A stretch of 64,000 bases of DNA from an uncultured Bacilli bacterium (lineage in GTDB: Bacteria; Bacillota_I; Bacilli_A; RF39; UBA660), in contig CAKOWQ010000003.1 in assembly GCA_934122395.1 (NCBI GenBank), positions 62,001 through 126,000 on the forward strand, written 5' to 3'. Numbering within the stretch: the stretch's first letter is position 1; each line of letters opens with the position of its first letter. A program made the position numbers and the translations under genes. This document shows positions 7,805-16,263 of the stretch, in pieces. The notes below the pieces were generated by a model that made no database searches, had not been told where the DNA came from, and was given only the letters and a program-made list of their open reading frames with translations.

Positions 7805-9109
7805 GTGAATACAATTTTACCTGCTGATACATATATCGTTGTTAATAAAACGATTATAGATGATGTTGATAGAAAGTTAGTTACAATGCTATATCAACCA
7901 ATAATAGGGCATACTGCTACTACATTGTATTTTACATTATTTGATGATCTGTTACGTCATGAAGTTATGAGTGAAGAATTAACTCATCATCATTTGATGG
8001 CTACTATGCAGTTAAAATTAGAAGATATTTTAATTGCAAGAGAAAAACTAGAGGCAGTAGGTCTTTTAAAAACGTACTTAAAAAAAGATCATGTTAATAA
8101 TTTTGTTTATTTATTATATGCACCATTATCAGTTAATGAATTTTTAAATCATCCTATTTTGAATGTTGTTTTATATAATAATTTGGGGAAAAAAGAATAT
8201 GAAAAGATTGTAAATGTTTTTAAAGTTCCTAAAGTAAATCTTAGGGATTATGAAGATATTACTCAGTCATTTAATAAAGTATTTTCAAGCGTTAGCAGTA
8301 ATACCTTTATAGGTAATGATAATATAGTAAGTAAGAACAAAGGTAATATTGAAATAACTTCAGGGGTAGATTTTAATTTGTTAATTTCTTCTATTCCTAA
8401 AAGTATGGTAAGTGAGAAGTGCTTTAGCGATGAAGTAAAAGATTTAATTAATTCGCTAGCATTTGTTTACAATATAGACGATCTTAATATGCAAGGATTA
8501 GTTCGTAATAGTATTAATGAAAAAGGACTTATCGATAAAACTGAACTTAGAAAAAGTGCTAGAAACTTTTATCAATTTGAGCAGGGAGGAAAACTACCAA
8601 CACTTATTTATAGTAAACAACCAGATTATTTGAAAACTCCTAGTGGTGATACTTCTAATTGGGCTAAACAAGTATATACTTTTGAAAACATAACACCGTA
8701 TGATTATATAAGAAGTAAATATAAAAATGGTGAACCAACTTTAAGAGAATTGCAAATTATTGAAGATTTGATGGTTAAACAAAAAATGAAACCTGGAGTT
8801 GTTAATGTTTTAATTGATTATGTTTTAAAAGTTAATAATCAAAAATTTACTAGAAGTTATGTTGAAACAGTAGCAGCTCAATGGAGTAGGTTGAATATTG
8901 AAACTGTCGAAGCAGCTATGCGTACGGCTGAGAAAGAACATAAAAAATTAAAAAAGAAACTAAATAAAGATAAAGAAGATTCACAAAATAAGCATTATAA
9001 ACCTAAAGAAGAATCGTTACCATCCTGGTTTGATAAGAAAATTGAGAATAAGGAAATGTCTAAAGAAGAAGAAGCTGAATTAGATAATCTATTAAAAGAA
9101 TTTAGTTAA
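7805..9109 (+). CDS. dnaB: Replication initiation and helicase loader protein, Bacillus DnaB family
   Basis: 434 residues. The N-terminal 130 residues (LPADTYIVVNK, YQPIIGHTA) match the Bacillus DnaB winged-helix region, and residues about 300-375 (YDYIRSKY, GEPTLRELQIIEDLM, VLKVNNQKF) the DnaB/DnaD C-terminal domain that binds single-stranded DNA. In Bacillus it works with DnaD and DnaI to load the replicative helicase at oriC and in restart. GTG start at 7805 behind AGGTGGTGAT. The tail is Lys/Glu-rich. dnaI, the usual neighbour, is not next to it here. Confidence 0.88.
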   Translation: MNTILPADTYIVVNKTIIDDVDRKLVTMLYQPIIGHTATTLYFTLFDDLLRHEVMSEELTHHHLMATMQLKLEDILIAREKLEAVGLLKTYLKKDHVNNFVYLLYAPLSVNEFLNHPILNVVLYNNLGKKEYEKIVNVFKVPKVNLRDYEDITQSFNKVFSSVSSNTFIGNDNIVSKNKGNIEITSGVDFNLLISSIPKSMVSEKCFSDEVKDLINSLAFVYNIDDLNMQGLVRNSINEKGLIDKTELRKSARNFYQFEQGGKLPTLIYSKQPDYLKTPSGDTSNWAKQVYTFENITPYDYIRSKYKNGEPTLRELQIIEDLMVKQKMKPGVVNVLIDYVLKVNNQKFTRSYVETVAAQWSRLNIETVEAAMRTAEKEHKKLKKKLNKDKEDSQNKHYKPKEESLPSWFDKKIENKEMSKEEEAELDNLLKEFS

Positions 9110-9119
9110 TAATTAAAAC

Positions 9120-9148
9120 TTGACATACCTATTTAGTTCTATTATATA
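9120..9148 (+). promoter_or_regulatory. SigA-type promoter
   Basis: Perfect TTGACA (9120-9125), 17 bases, TATATA (9143-9148); AGGAGG follows before the ATG at 9170. Confidence 0.8.
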
Positions 9149-9169
9149 TATAGTAGAAGGAGGAAAAAA

Positions 9170-9991
9170 ATGGATAGTGGTAAAAGAAAGTCTTCAGCAG
9201 GAATTATAGCAGTTTTAGTAATTATCGTATTAGCTTTAGGAGGTTATATTATCTATGATAAAGTTTTATCTTCACCAAAAGATAATGTAGTTGATAATAA
9301 TAAAGATAATAAAGATAATAAAGATAACAACGTAGTAGAAGATAAAGAATTAGCTTTAAATGATTATACTGTTGTAAAATTATACAAATATATAAATGGT
9401 TATGACCGTTATATAGAAGAATATTTTCACTCTAATGCAGAACTTACTAATAAAACAGTAAGTAACGAGATGAAATTACGTACAGCTTATTTTGCAAATG
9501 GTTTTAATAACTATAATTTTTCAACTATAAAAGAACCTACTTCAACATCTCCTAAGACTACAATATTTACAATAAGTGCTGATACTGTATTAGGACAAAT
9601 AAATGAAATATTTGGTAGTGATAATGGATATTCTCATAATAATGAAGGTATTGGTGGAAGCCTTGGATTAGAATGTGCTACATTAAAGTATAATCAAAGT
9701 AACTATGAGTTAAGCGTAGCACCAGGTTGTGGTGATATAACTACTTATGCTTTATACACTAAACTAGTTAAAGCAGTCAAAACAAAAGATTCGATTGTCC
9801 TAACTGAAAAGTCATATGTGCTATACAGTGATAGAGTTACTAAAGACCTTACTCAAAATAGTCCAGTAATTGCATCTAATGTTTCTAATCCTAGTGATGA
9901 ATACTTTGATAAAGGTTCAACTGTAACTTATACGTTTAAGTTAAGCCACAATGGAACTTACTATTTTGATAATAGTAAAATAACTTATTAA
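9170..9991 (+). CDS. Membrane-anchored extracytoplasmic protein of unknown function
   Basis: 273 residues: a short Lys-rich cytoplasmic start, one hydrophobic helix (about residues 11-32), a low-complexity Asp-Asn-Lys linker (DNKDNKDNKDNN, about 42-54), then a roughly 210-residue globular domain with two Cys (LGLEC and PGCGD). The layout is that of an N-terminally tethered surface protein. I recognise no family. It is monocistronic, with a near-consensus promoter and a terminator at 9995. Confidence 0.7.
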   Translation: MDSGKRKSSAGIIAVLVIIVLALGGYIIYDKVLSSPKDNVVDNNKDNKDNKDNNVVEDKELALNDYTVVKLYKYINGYDRYIEEYFHSNAELTNKTVSNEMKLRTAYFANGFNNYNFSTIKEPTSTSPKTTIFTISADTVLGQINEIFGSDNGYSHNNEGIGGSLGLECATLKYNQSNYELSVAPGCGDITTYALYTKLVKAVKTKDSIVLTEKSYVLYSDRVTKDLTQNSPVIASNVSNPSDEYFDKGSTVTYTFKLSHNGTYYFDNSKITY

Positions 9992-9994
9992 TAT

Positions 9995-10019
9995 GGAGTT
10001 GAAAAACTCCTTTTCTTTT
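9995..10019 (+). terminator. Intrinsic terminator
   Basis: GGAGTT, loop GAAA, AACTCC, then a T-rich tail. Confidence 0.85.
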
Positions 10020-10027
10020 GCTATAAT
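9999..10027 (+). promoter_or_regulatory. SigA-type promoter nested in the preceding terminator
   Basis: TTGAAA (9999-10004) sits across the stem-loop of the terminator; 17 bases later TATAAT (10022-10027). Confidence 0.75.
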
Positions 10028-10051
10028 ACCTCTTACACATGGAGGTAATTT

Positions 10052-10411
10052 ATGAAAACAATTATGTTTGCAACACCAATTTCATTGGAAGAGGCTGAAA
10101 GGTTAAGTTGTTTTGATTATTCTATTGCTTATTTTGATCCGAATAAAAAAAGAAGAAAAAAATTAAAAATTGCCAGTGCTGATTATGATGGTACATTTAT
10201 GGATTGCGATGCAGTACTAGAAGCTAGCAAATCTGATGCTGTTATGTTTTTGAGACATGTTCCTAGACAAGACATTAAAAATGTAAGAACATCTTTATTA
10301 ACATTAATAATAAATGATGATAGAGAGATAGAACGTGTTATATCAAATTCAAAATACTACAGTAATGTTCAAACATTCAGCGGTAATGTTTTGGAAAAAA
10401 GATTGAAATAA
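10052..10411 (+). CDS. Uncharacterised small protein
   Basis: 119 residues, soluble, basic stretch K-K-R-R-K-K-L-K near residue 34; no signal peptide or recognised motif. GGAGG precedes the ATG and a good promoter lies upstream. The promoter of the serine T-box transcript overlaps its stop codon. Confidence 0.6.
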   Translation: MKTIMFATPISLEEAERLSCFDYSIAYFDPNKKRRKKLKIASADYDGTFMDCDAVLEASKSDAVMFLRHVPRQDIKNVRTSLLTLIINDDREIERVISNSKYYSNVQTFSGNVLEKRLK

Positions 10412-10431
10412 AAAAGATTTTATGTTATTAT
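10403..10431 (+). promoter_or_regulatory. SigA-type promoter of the serine T-box operon
   Basis: TTGAAA (10403-10408), 17 bases, TATTAT (10426-10431); the -35 runs into the stop codon of the upstream gene. Confidence 0.7.
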
Positions 10432-10437
10432 ACTTTT

Positions 10438-10640
10438 AGAAATCGAAGATTGAGATTAGTAAGTTTTTAATTATTTTATAGAGAATTAGTGGTTGGTGGA
10501 AACTAATAATAATATTACTGAATCAACTCATGAGTGAAATAGGGAAATTTAAGTATCTATTTCCGGGATGACCGTTATTTAAATTAAGTCAATTATAGGA
10601 TGGCACCGTGATTATTCACTCCTATACTTGGCTTTTTTAT
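10438..10640 (+). ncRNA. T-box riboswitch, serine specific, in front of the HD-GNAT-serS operon
   Basis: The T-box element AGGATGGCACCGTG is at 10597-10610, followed by inverted sequence (TATAGGA with TCCTATA) and a T-run ending about 10640. On the 3' side of stem I the sequence AA-TCA-A-CTC gives TCA at 10523-10525 as specifier, with CTC pairing to GAG at 10452-10454, the same geometry as in the ileS leader. TCA is a serine codon, and serS is the third gene of the transcript. Confidence 0.85.
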
Positions 10641-10657
10641 TTTTTAGGAGGAATATT

Positions 10658-11155
10658 ATGCTTAAGGATTATTTTGATTTAGAAAAATATGAAGAGTTAA
10701 AAAACTCGAATGATTTAATTTATAAGGCACTTGAGATTGTATCTACTTTATTTGAATATGATACTGATAAAGGTGGCATGCCATATATGCTTCATATTAT
10801 ATATGTGTATAGACATGTTAATACTAAAGAAGAAAAGGTAATAGCACTTCTACATGATGTACTAGAAGATAAAAAGGTAACAAAAGAAGATTTATTAGAC
10901 ATTGGATTTCCAAAGAAAATTGTTGCTGATGTTGAAATATTAACGAGAGTAAAACCTATAGATTATAATGATTATATTGATAATATCATTAAAAATGGTT
11001 CTGTTGAGGCTTTAAACGTAAAACTTGCGGATCTTGAAAATAATATGGATTTATCGAGAATAAAAAATCCTACTATTAAAGATTTTGAAAGAATTCAGAA
11101 AAGATATATTCCAACTCATGCTAAGATAATGGATAAATTAAAAAGTAATTCATAA
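10658..11155 (+). CDS. HD-domain protein related to RelA/SpoT-type alarmone hydrolases
   Basis: 165 residues. P-Y-M-L-H (His46), H-D-V-L-E-D (66-71) and K-L-A-D-L-E-N-N (Asp125) reproduce the metal-binding and H-D-x-x-E-D motifs of the (p)ppGpp hydrolase domain of RelA/SpoT and of stand-alone small hydrolases such as Mesh1. No synthetase domain is present. The likely reaction is removal of pyrophosphate from (p)ppGpp, though other HD substrates are possible. AGGAGG precedes the ATG at 10658; the frame extends upstream into the T-box terminator, which is rejected. It is first in an operon with a GNAT protein and serS. Confidence 0.75.
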   Translation: MLKDYFDLEKYEELKNSNDLIYKALEIVSTLFEYDTDKGGMPYMLHIIYVYRHVNTKEEKVIALLHDVLEDKKVTKEDLLDIGFPKKIVADVEILTRVKPIDYNDYIDNIIKNGSVEALNVKLADLENNMDLSRIKNPTIKDFERIQKRYIPTHAKIMDKLKSNS

Positions 11156-11165
11156 TGAGGTAAAA

Positions 11166-11705
11166 ATGGATAACATATGGTTAAAGATGTTAGAGTTGGA
11201 TGATGATAGACAGTATTGTGATTTGCTAATAGAACTTGCTAATTATGAAAATGCTTTTGCTAGACCTGTTCCAAAAGATTTTGGGTATGAGGATTTTGAA
11301 TTTTTCAAAAAAGCAAGAGTAGCAATGGTTACTGGTGAAGTTTTTAGTAGGAAAGTTGTTCCTGTTAATACATATTGGGTGATGTCTGATAGTACTCCTA
11401 TTGGATACGCTACTTTAAAGCATGAAGCAGCTTATGATAAGCCTGGAGGACATATTGGATGCTGTTTGAAAAAAGAATACCAAAATCAAGGAATAGGAAC
11501 AATAGTATCTGATATTTTATCTAGTATAGCATACCATGATTTAGGAATAACAGAATTGGTTTATTCGTCTAAAAACGAAAATACTCAAAGTCAAAAATCA
11601 GTTGATAAAATAGGTGGTACATTAGTTGCTGTTAATAACGGATATCACTTTTACAAGGTAGATTTAGAAAAGAGATTTAATAATGAAAGAAGGGTAATTA
11701 AATGA
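11166..11705 (+). CDS. GNAT-family N-acetyltransferase
   Basis: 179 residues. The acetyl-CoA pocket motif Q-N-Q-G-I-G follows a G-G-H-I-G strand at about residues 97-121, as in the GNAT fold. The substrate is unknown. It starts ten bases after the HD gene behind GAGGT, and its TGA overlaps the ATG of serS in an ATGA junction, so translation of the two is probably coupled. Confidence 0.8.
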   Translation: MDNIWLKMLELDDDRQYCDLLIELANYENAFARPVPKDFGYEDFEFFKKARVAMVTGEVFSRKVVPVNTYWVMSDSTPIGYATLKHEAAYDKPGGHIGCCLKKEYQNQGIGTIVSDILSSIAYHDLGITELVYSSKNENTQSQKSVDKIGGTLVAVNNGYHFYKVDLEKRFNNERRVIK

Positions 11706-12988
11706 TAGATATTAAACTTATAAGAGAAAATAAAGAATTAGCAAAAGAAAATATTAAAAAGAAATTTCAAGATGAAAAACTACATTTAGTAGATGAAGTT
11801 TATGAAATGGATAAAAAAGTAAGAGATGTTCAAACTAGAGTAGATAGTTTAAAAGCCGAAAAGAACAAGTTGAGTGGCGAAATTGGCAAATTAATGAAAG
11901 ATAAGATGATTGATGAAGCAAGTAAGATTAAAGATAAAATAGCTGAAATGTCTAATGAGATTGCGACTCTTGAAGAAGAATTTGTAAAATTAGGTAAAGA
12001 AATAAAAGAACGTATGTTAGTAATACCAAATATCATGGATAGTTCTGTTCCAATTGGTAAGGATGATTCATGTAATGTTGAAGTACAAAAATTTGGTGAA
12101 CCAACAGTTCCTAGTTATGAGATACCATACCACGCTGATATCATTAATAATTTAAAAGGTATGGATAAGGAAGCAGCAGGACGTACCAGTGGAGAAGGTT
12201 TCTATTTCCTATTGGGGGATATTGCAAGGCTTCATGAAGCTATGTTAGCGTGTGCTAGAGATTATATGATAGATAATGGATTTACTTATGCTATTCCTCC
12301 ATTTATGATTCATAGTGATGTTGTAACTGGTGTTATGTCTTTTCCTGAAATGGAAGCTATGATGTATAAAATAGAAGGTGAAGATCTATACTTAATTGGT
12401 ACAAGTGAACATTCTATGATTGGTAAGTTTAAAGACCAAATAATTAAACGTGAAGAATTACCAATAAGCATGACTTCTTATTCTCCTTGTTTTAGAAAAG
12501 AAGGAGGTTCTCATGGACTAGAAGAACGTGGGCTTTACCGTGTTCATCAATTTGAAAAACAAGAAATGATTGTAATATGTGAACCAGAAGATTCTATGAA
12601 ATGGTATGAAAAAATGTGGAAATTAACAGTTGACTTATTTAGAAGTTGGAATATTCCGGTAAGACAATTAGAGTGCTGCAGTGGTGATTTAGCTGATTTA
12701 AAAGTTAAATCTTGTGATATTGAAGCATGGAGTCCTCGTCAACAAAAATATTTTGAAGTTGGTAGTTGTTCTACTTTAGGCGATGCTCAAGCAAGACGTT
12801 TAGGAATAAGAACTAAAGGAGAAAAAGGGACATATTACTTACACACTTTAAATAACACAGTAGTTGCAACACCTAGAGGATTAATTGCATTACTAGAGAA
12901 TAATTACAATGAAGATGGAAGCGTTACTATTCCAGAAGTATTAAGACCATACATGGGTGGTAAGGATAAAATCGTTCCACAAAAATAA
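11702..12988 (+). CDS. serS: Seryl-tRNA synthetase
   Basis: 428 residues, full length. Charges tRNA-Ser (and tRNA-Sec where present) in the cytoplasm. Residues about 25-105 form the long antiparallel coiled coil that grips the tRNA variable arm. The class II core contains TSEHSMIG, motif 2 (CFRKEGG) and motif 3 (TPRGLIALLENN). Third gene of the serine T-box operon, coupled to the GNAT gene by ATGA overlap. Confidence 0.97.
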   Translation: MIDIKLIRENKELAKENIKKKFQDEKLHLVDEVYEMDKKVRDVQTRVDSLKAEKNKLSGEIGKLMKDKMIDEASKIKDKIAEMSNEIATLEEEFVKLGKEIKERMLVIPNIMDSSVPIGKDDSCNVEVQKFGEPTVPSYEIPYHADIINNLKGMDKEAAGRTSGEGFYFLLGDIARLHEAMLACARDYMIDNGFTYAIPPFMIHSDVVTGVMSFPEMEAMMYKIEGEDLYLIGTSEHSMIGKFKDQIIKREELPISMTSYSPCFRKEGGSHGLEERGLYRVHQFEKQEMIVICEPEDSMKWYEKMWKLTVDLFRSWNIPVRQLECCSGDLADLKVKSCDIEAWSPRQQKYFEVGSCSTLGDAQARRLGIRTKGEKGTYYLHTLNNTVVATPRGLIALLENNYNEDGSVTIPEVLRPYMGGKDKIVPQK

Positions 12989-13010
12989 AGAGCTTGCGCT
13001 CTTTTTTTTC
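12988..13010 (+). terminator. Intrinsic terminator after serS
   Basis: AAGAGC, loop TTGC, GCTCTT and an eight-T tail. Confidence 0.9.
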
Positions 13011-13047
13011 TATATTTATCGTGGTATAATGATAATGAGGTGGTACT

Positions 13048-13449
13048 ATGAAGGAACTAACTGAAAAAGAAATAGCAGAAAAATTAGATAAAATGCGTGA
13101 AAAAGCTATTTTAGAATTACATGAATGGGATTCAACTAAGGGAAAAGGTTTTATAATCAATCCTGATGGTACTATTTATGATTATAATTGGTTTTTGGGT
13201 TTTAACAGCAAAACAAATAATTTTGGAATGTGTACTTCTCTTGAAATGCGAAACATAAAAGCTGATTGTGATAAAATTAAGAATTATTTACAAGATGATT
13301 TGATGATTTTTGATATGGAATACGATACTAATTTTCATCAAGATGGTGGATGTGATATAATTGTTAAATTTGATGATAAAAATAAGTATTCTAATAATAT
13401 TAAATTGTTCAAAAGAATATCTAAAGAAATAGATAAAATGTTTAAATAG
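13048..13449 (+). CDS. Uncharacterised small protein
   Basis: 133 residues, soluble, with a helical Lys/Glu-rich N-terminus and then a mixed region with F-I-I-N-P-D-G-T-I-Y-D-Y. No recognised family. A TATAAT at 13025-13030 and AGGTGG precede the ATG. galE starts 11 bases after its stop, so it may be in one transcript with galE. Confidence 0.6.
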   Translation: MKELTEKEIAEKLDKMREKAILELHEWDSTKGKGFIINPDGTIYDYNWFLGFNSKTNNFGMCTSLEMRNIKADCDKIKNYLQDDLMIFDMEYDTNFHQDGGCDIIVKFDDKNKYSNNIKLFKRISKEIDKMFK

Positions 13450-13460
13450 GAGGATTTATA

Positions 13461-14459
13461 ATGAAGATATTAGTAACTGGTGGATGTGGCTATATTGGTA
13501 GCCATACATGCGTTGAATTATTAAATGGAGGATATGAAGTAGTAGTAGTAGATAATTTTTCTAACTCTAAAAAAGATGTGGTAGACAAAATAAAAGAAAT
13601 TACACATAAAGATTTTACCTTTTATGAAGGGGATGTATGTGATAAAGAATTAATGGAGAAAATCTTTTCTTCAGAAAAAATAGATGCAGTTATTCATTTT
13701 GCAGGATACAAAGCAGTAGGTGAGTCTGTTAAAAAACCACTTATGTACTATCGTAATAACTTAGATTCGACTTTAACACTATGTGAAGTAATGAGTGAAC
13801 ATAATGTTAAGAAGTTGGTATTCTCTAGTAGTGCTACAGTATATGGTAGTCCTAAAAGTTTACCTATAAAAGAAGATTTTCCGTTATCAACTACAAATCC
13901 ATATGGTTCAACTAAATTAATGATAGAAGGAATTTTAAAAGATTTATATATATCTGATAATGAATGGAGTATTGCAGTATTAAGATACTTTAACCCAATA
14001 GGTGCTCATGAGTCTGGGTTAATTGGTGAAAATCCTAACGATATACCAAATAACTTGATGCCATATATAGTAAAAGTTGCAATTGGGGAGTTGGAATGTT
14101 TGAATATTTTTGGTGATGATTATGATACTAAAGATGGTACAGGTGTTAGAGATTATATTCATGTTGTTGATTTGAGTAAAGGACATTTAAAAGCAATCGA
14201 AAAAATTAAAAACAGTAAAGGAATTGATTATTATAATCTAGGTACAGGAAATGGGTATAGTGTACTTGAAATAGTAAAAAATTTCTCTAAAATAAATAAT
14301 GTTAAAGTAAACTATAAAATAACTGAACGTCGTCCTGGAGATATTGCTGCATGTTATGCTGACCCTAGTTACGCTAAAGAACAACTTGGATGGGAAGCGG
14401 AAAAGGGTATTGAAGATATGTGCAAAGATGCATATAACTTTGTAATGAAGAACAAATAA
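13461..14459 (+). CDS. galE: UDP-glucose 4-epimerase
   Basis: 332 residues, standard length for the short-chain dehydrogenase-type epimerase. It interconverts UDP-glucose and UDP-galactose using bound NAD. T-G-G-C-G-Y-I-G-S-H (6-15) is the NAD-binding turn; Y-G-S-T-K (148-152) carries the catalytic Tyr and Lys; S-S-S-A-T-V-Y-G supplies the Ser. The family sequence R-Y-F-N-P-I-G-A-H is also present. AGGAGGATT ribosome site. Followed after one base by the HipA-like kinase gene. Confidence 0.95.
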   Translation: MKILVTGGCGYIGSHTCVELLNGGYEVVVVDNFSNSKKDVVDKIKEITHKDFTFYEGDVCDKELMEKIFSSEKIDAVIHFAGYKAVGESVKKPLMYYRNNLDSTLTLCEVMSEHNVKKLVFSSSATVYGSPKSLPIKEDFPLSTTNPYGSTKLMIEGILKDLYISDNEWSIAVLRYFNPIGAHESGLIGENPNDIPNNLMPYIVKVAIGELECLNIFGDDYDTKDGTGVRDYIHVVDLSKGHLKAIEKIKNSKGIDYYNLGTGNGYSVLEIVKNFSKINNVKVNYKITERRPGDIAACYADPSYAKEQLGWEAEKGIEDMCKDAYNFVMKNK

Positions 14460-14460
14460 T

Positions 14461-15483
14461 ATGGAAGAAATTAAAGCAAGTAGAATTAATGGGCGACTTG
14501 ATTTAGATGAATATTTTAGTCAAAGAGGAGTGCCTAATTGTGTAGATCTAGAAGAATTAGCAAGCAAAGGATTAATAGAACCAGAAATATCAGGAATATG
14601 TGATAAATTTTGGATATTATCTAGTGATAATAACGAACGTATTGCATTATTTAAAGTATCAGAAGCAAACTCTTATGCTGATTATGCTGAACTTTTAGCT
14701 GAGGAAATGGCTAAAGTTATGGAAATAAAAACCGCACATTATGATTTGGCAACGTTTAATGGAATGAATGGAGTTATAAGTTATAATTTCTTAGATGAGT
14801 ATGATTCCATATATCATGGTACGGATATTATATTAGATTATTATGATGAAAAAATAGAGGATAGTGCAGAGCTTTTATCGATGTATGGCTTAACTAGTAA
14901 AGATTTAATTGATGATGTTTGCCTTAAATTAAATAACTTAGAAGATATATGGTCAATTATAGAACATAAATATAAAGATTATAATAATAAAAGTGGAATC
15001 GTTAAACGCGTTATGGACGGATTAGTTGACAAATTAATTTTTGATGTTTTGACTAATAATGTTGATGACCATTCAGAGAATTGGGGTATTATTGATACTG
15101 ATTCTGGAAAATATCTAGCCCCAATGTATGATAATAGTAGAATTTTAGGACTTTATAAAAATGTTGTTGTAGAAAAGGCATTAAGGCAAAAGCAAGACGA
15201 GGAGTCACCTTTATATTTGACTGTTGATAATTCTAGTGATAAATATCCAGCGGAAGTATTAGATAAATTTTTACGTATTTCTAGTAGTGAATACGTTGAT
15301 TTAGTAAAAGAAAAAATATCTTTGTTACAGGAACACGTATGTGAAATTCCAGAAATGGTTGAAGCACGTACTGGTGTACAAATGAGTGATTTCTTAAAAA
15401 GATATTTTAATGAGTCTATCGCAAACAATTTAGAAACTGCTAGTACAATAGTAGATAAATATGATAGAAAACGTGCTAAATAA
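14461..15483 (+). CDS. HipA-like protein kinase
   Basis: 340 residues. The C-terminal half has L-T-N-N-V-D-D-H-S-E-N-W (198-208), the HipA/CtkA catalytic loop, and M-Y-D-N-S (222-226), the metal-binding motif. The N-terminal half has a shortened nucleotide-binding lobe with I-A-L-F-K-V supplying the candidate Lys. HipA-type kinases phosphorylate proteins such as glutamyl-tRNA synthetase or act as stand-alone Ser/Thr kinases. No HipB-type antitoxin lies next to it, so a classical toxin-antitoxin pair is not supported. Its ATG follows the galE stop by one base, with only a weak GAAG ribosome site, suggesting coupling. Confidence 0.7.
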   Translation: MEEIKASRINGRLDLDEYFSQRGVPNCVDLEELASKGLIEPEISGICDKFWILSSDNNERIALFKVSEANSYADYAELLAEEMAKVMEIKTAHYDLATFNGMNGVISYNFLDEYDSIYHGTDIILDYYDEKIEDSAELLSMYGLTSKDLIDDVCLKLNNLEDIWSIIEHKYKDYNNKSGIVKRVMDGLVDKLIFDVLTNNVDDHSENWGIIDTDSGKYLAPMYDNSRILGLYKNVVVEKALRQKQDEESPLYLTVDNSSDKYPAEVLDKFLRISSSEYVDLVKEKISLLQEHVCEIPEMVEARTGVQMSDFLKRYFNESIANNLETASTIVDKYDRKRAK

Positions 15484-15486
15484 TTG

Positions 15487-15525
15487 ACACTTTGTAAAGA
15501 TTACTTTACAGGTGTTCTTTTTTTT
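15487..15525 (+). terminator. Intrinsic terminator after the HipA-like gene
   Basis: ACAC..TGTAAAG, loop ATTA, CTTTACA..GTGT and a T-run. Confidence 0.8.
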
Positions 15526-15571
15526 AGAATAATAAAGTGCTATACTTAAATTATAAAAAATAGGAGGTTAT

Positions 15572-16261
15572 ATGTATTCAAAAGAAGTAGAGGACATGTG
15601 TACTGTGAATAAAGGTGCTAATCATGGACCAGCTCCTATACCTGAAGAAGGAAAGTTTGTTGAGGCTAAAGAAATAAAAGATATTTCTGGACTTACTCAT
15701 GGTATAGGTTGGTGTGCGCCACAACAAGGTGCTTGTAAATTGACACTTAATATTAAAAATGGAATTATAGAGGAAGCTTTAGTAGAAACAGTAGGTTGTT
15801 CAGGAATGACTCATTCAGCTGCTATGGCTTCAGAAATATTAGTAGGTAAAACATTGCTTGAAGCATTAAATACTGACTTAGTTTGTGATGCTATTAATAC
15901 TGCAATGAGAGAATTGTTCTTACAAATAGTCTATGGTAGAAGTCAATCGGCTTTCTCAGAGGGGGGGTTACTAGTAGGAGCAGGACTTGAAGATTTAGGT
16001 AAAGGACATCGTAGTCAAGTTGGTACTTGTTACAGTACTAAATTAAAAGGTCCTAGATATCTAGAATTATCTGAAGGATATATTACAGAAATAGGATTAG
16101 ATGAAAATAATGAAATCATTGGATATAAGTATGTTAACTTAGGTAAGATGATGGATAATATAAAAAAGAAAATGGAGCCGCTAGAAGCAATTGAAAAAGC
16201 TAGTGGTAAATATGGAAGATTCGATGAAGCAGTAAAAGTAATCGATCCAAGGGAGGAGTAG
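15572..16261 (+). CDS. NifU/IscU-like iron-sulfur scaffold protein, partner of a GGGtGRT protein
   Basis: 229 residues. W-C-A-P-Q-Q-G-A-C (47-55) and G-C-S-G-M-T-H-S (75-82) place conserved Cys residues as in IscU-type scaffolds, and the protein is commonly annotated as an iron-sulfur cluster assembly scaffold in Firmicutes. It is longer than IscU (about 130 residues). The exact role is unproven. A seven-G run at 15961-15967 falls in the conserved S-E-G-G-L stretch. AGGAGG ribosome site; the GGGtGRT gene follows after two bases. Confidence 0.75.
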   Translation: MYSKEVEDMCTVNKGANHGPAPIPEEGKFVEAKEIKDISGLTHGIGWCAPQQGACKLTLNIKNGIIEEALVETVGCSGMTHSAAMASEILVGKTLLEALNTDLVCDAINTAMRELFLQIVYGRSQSAFSEGGLLVGAGLEDLGKGHRSQVGTCYSTKLKGPRYLELSEGYITEIGLDENNEIIGYKYVNLGKMMDNIKKKMEPLEAIEKASGKYGRFDEAVKVIDPREE

Positions 16262-16263
16262 TT

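Noticed and set aside
8904..8910. TGTCGAA inside dnaB as a Spo0A box
   Set aside because: Single copy within a coding region without a promoter nearby; probably chance.
9280..9335. Short GATAAT/AAAGAT repeats as a tandem repeat or CRISPR
   Set aside because: They encode an Asp-Asn-Lys linker in an exported protein; no spacers or repeat units of CRISPR type.
15961..15967. Seven-G run in the NifU-like gene as a second slippage switch
   Set aside because: It encodes a conserved S-E-G-G-L stretch, is shorter, and the frame is intact; weak evidence for variation.
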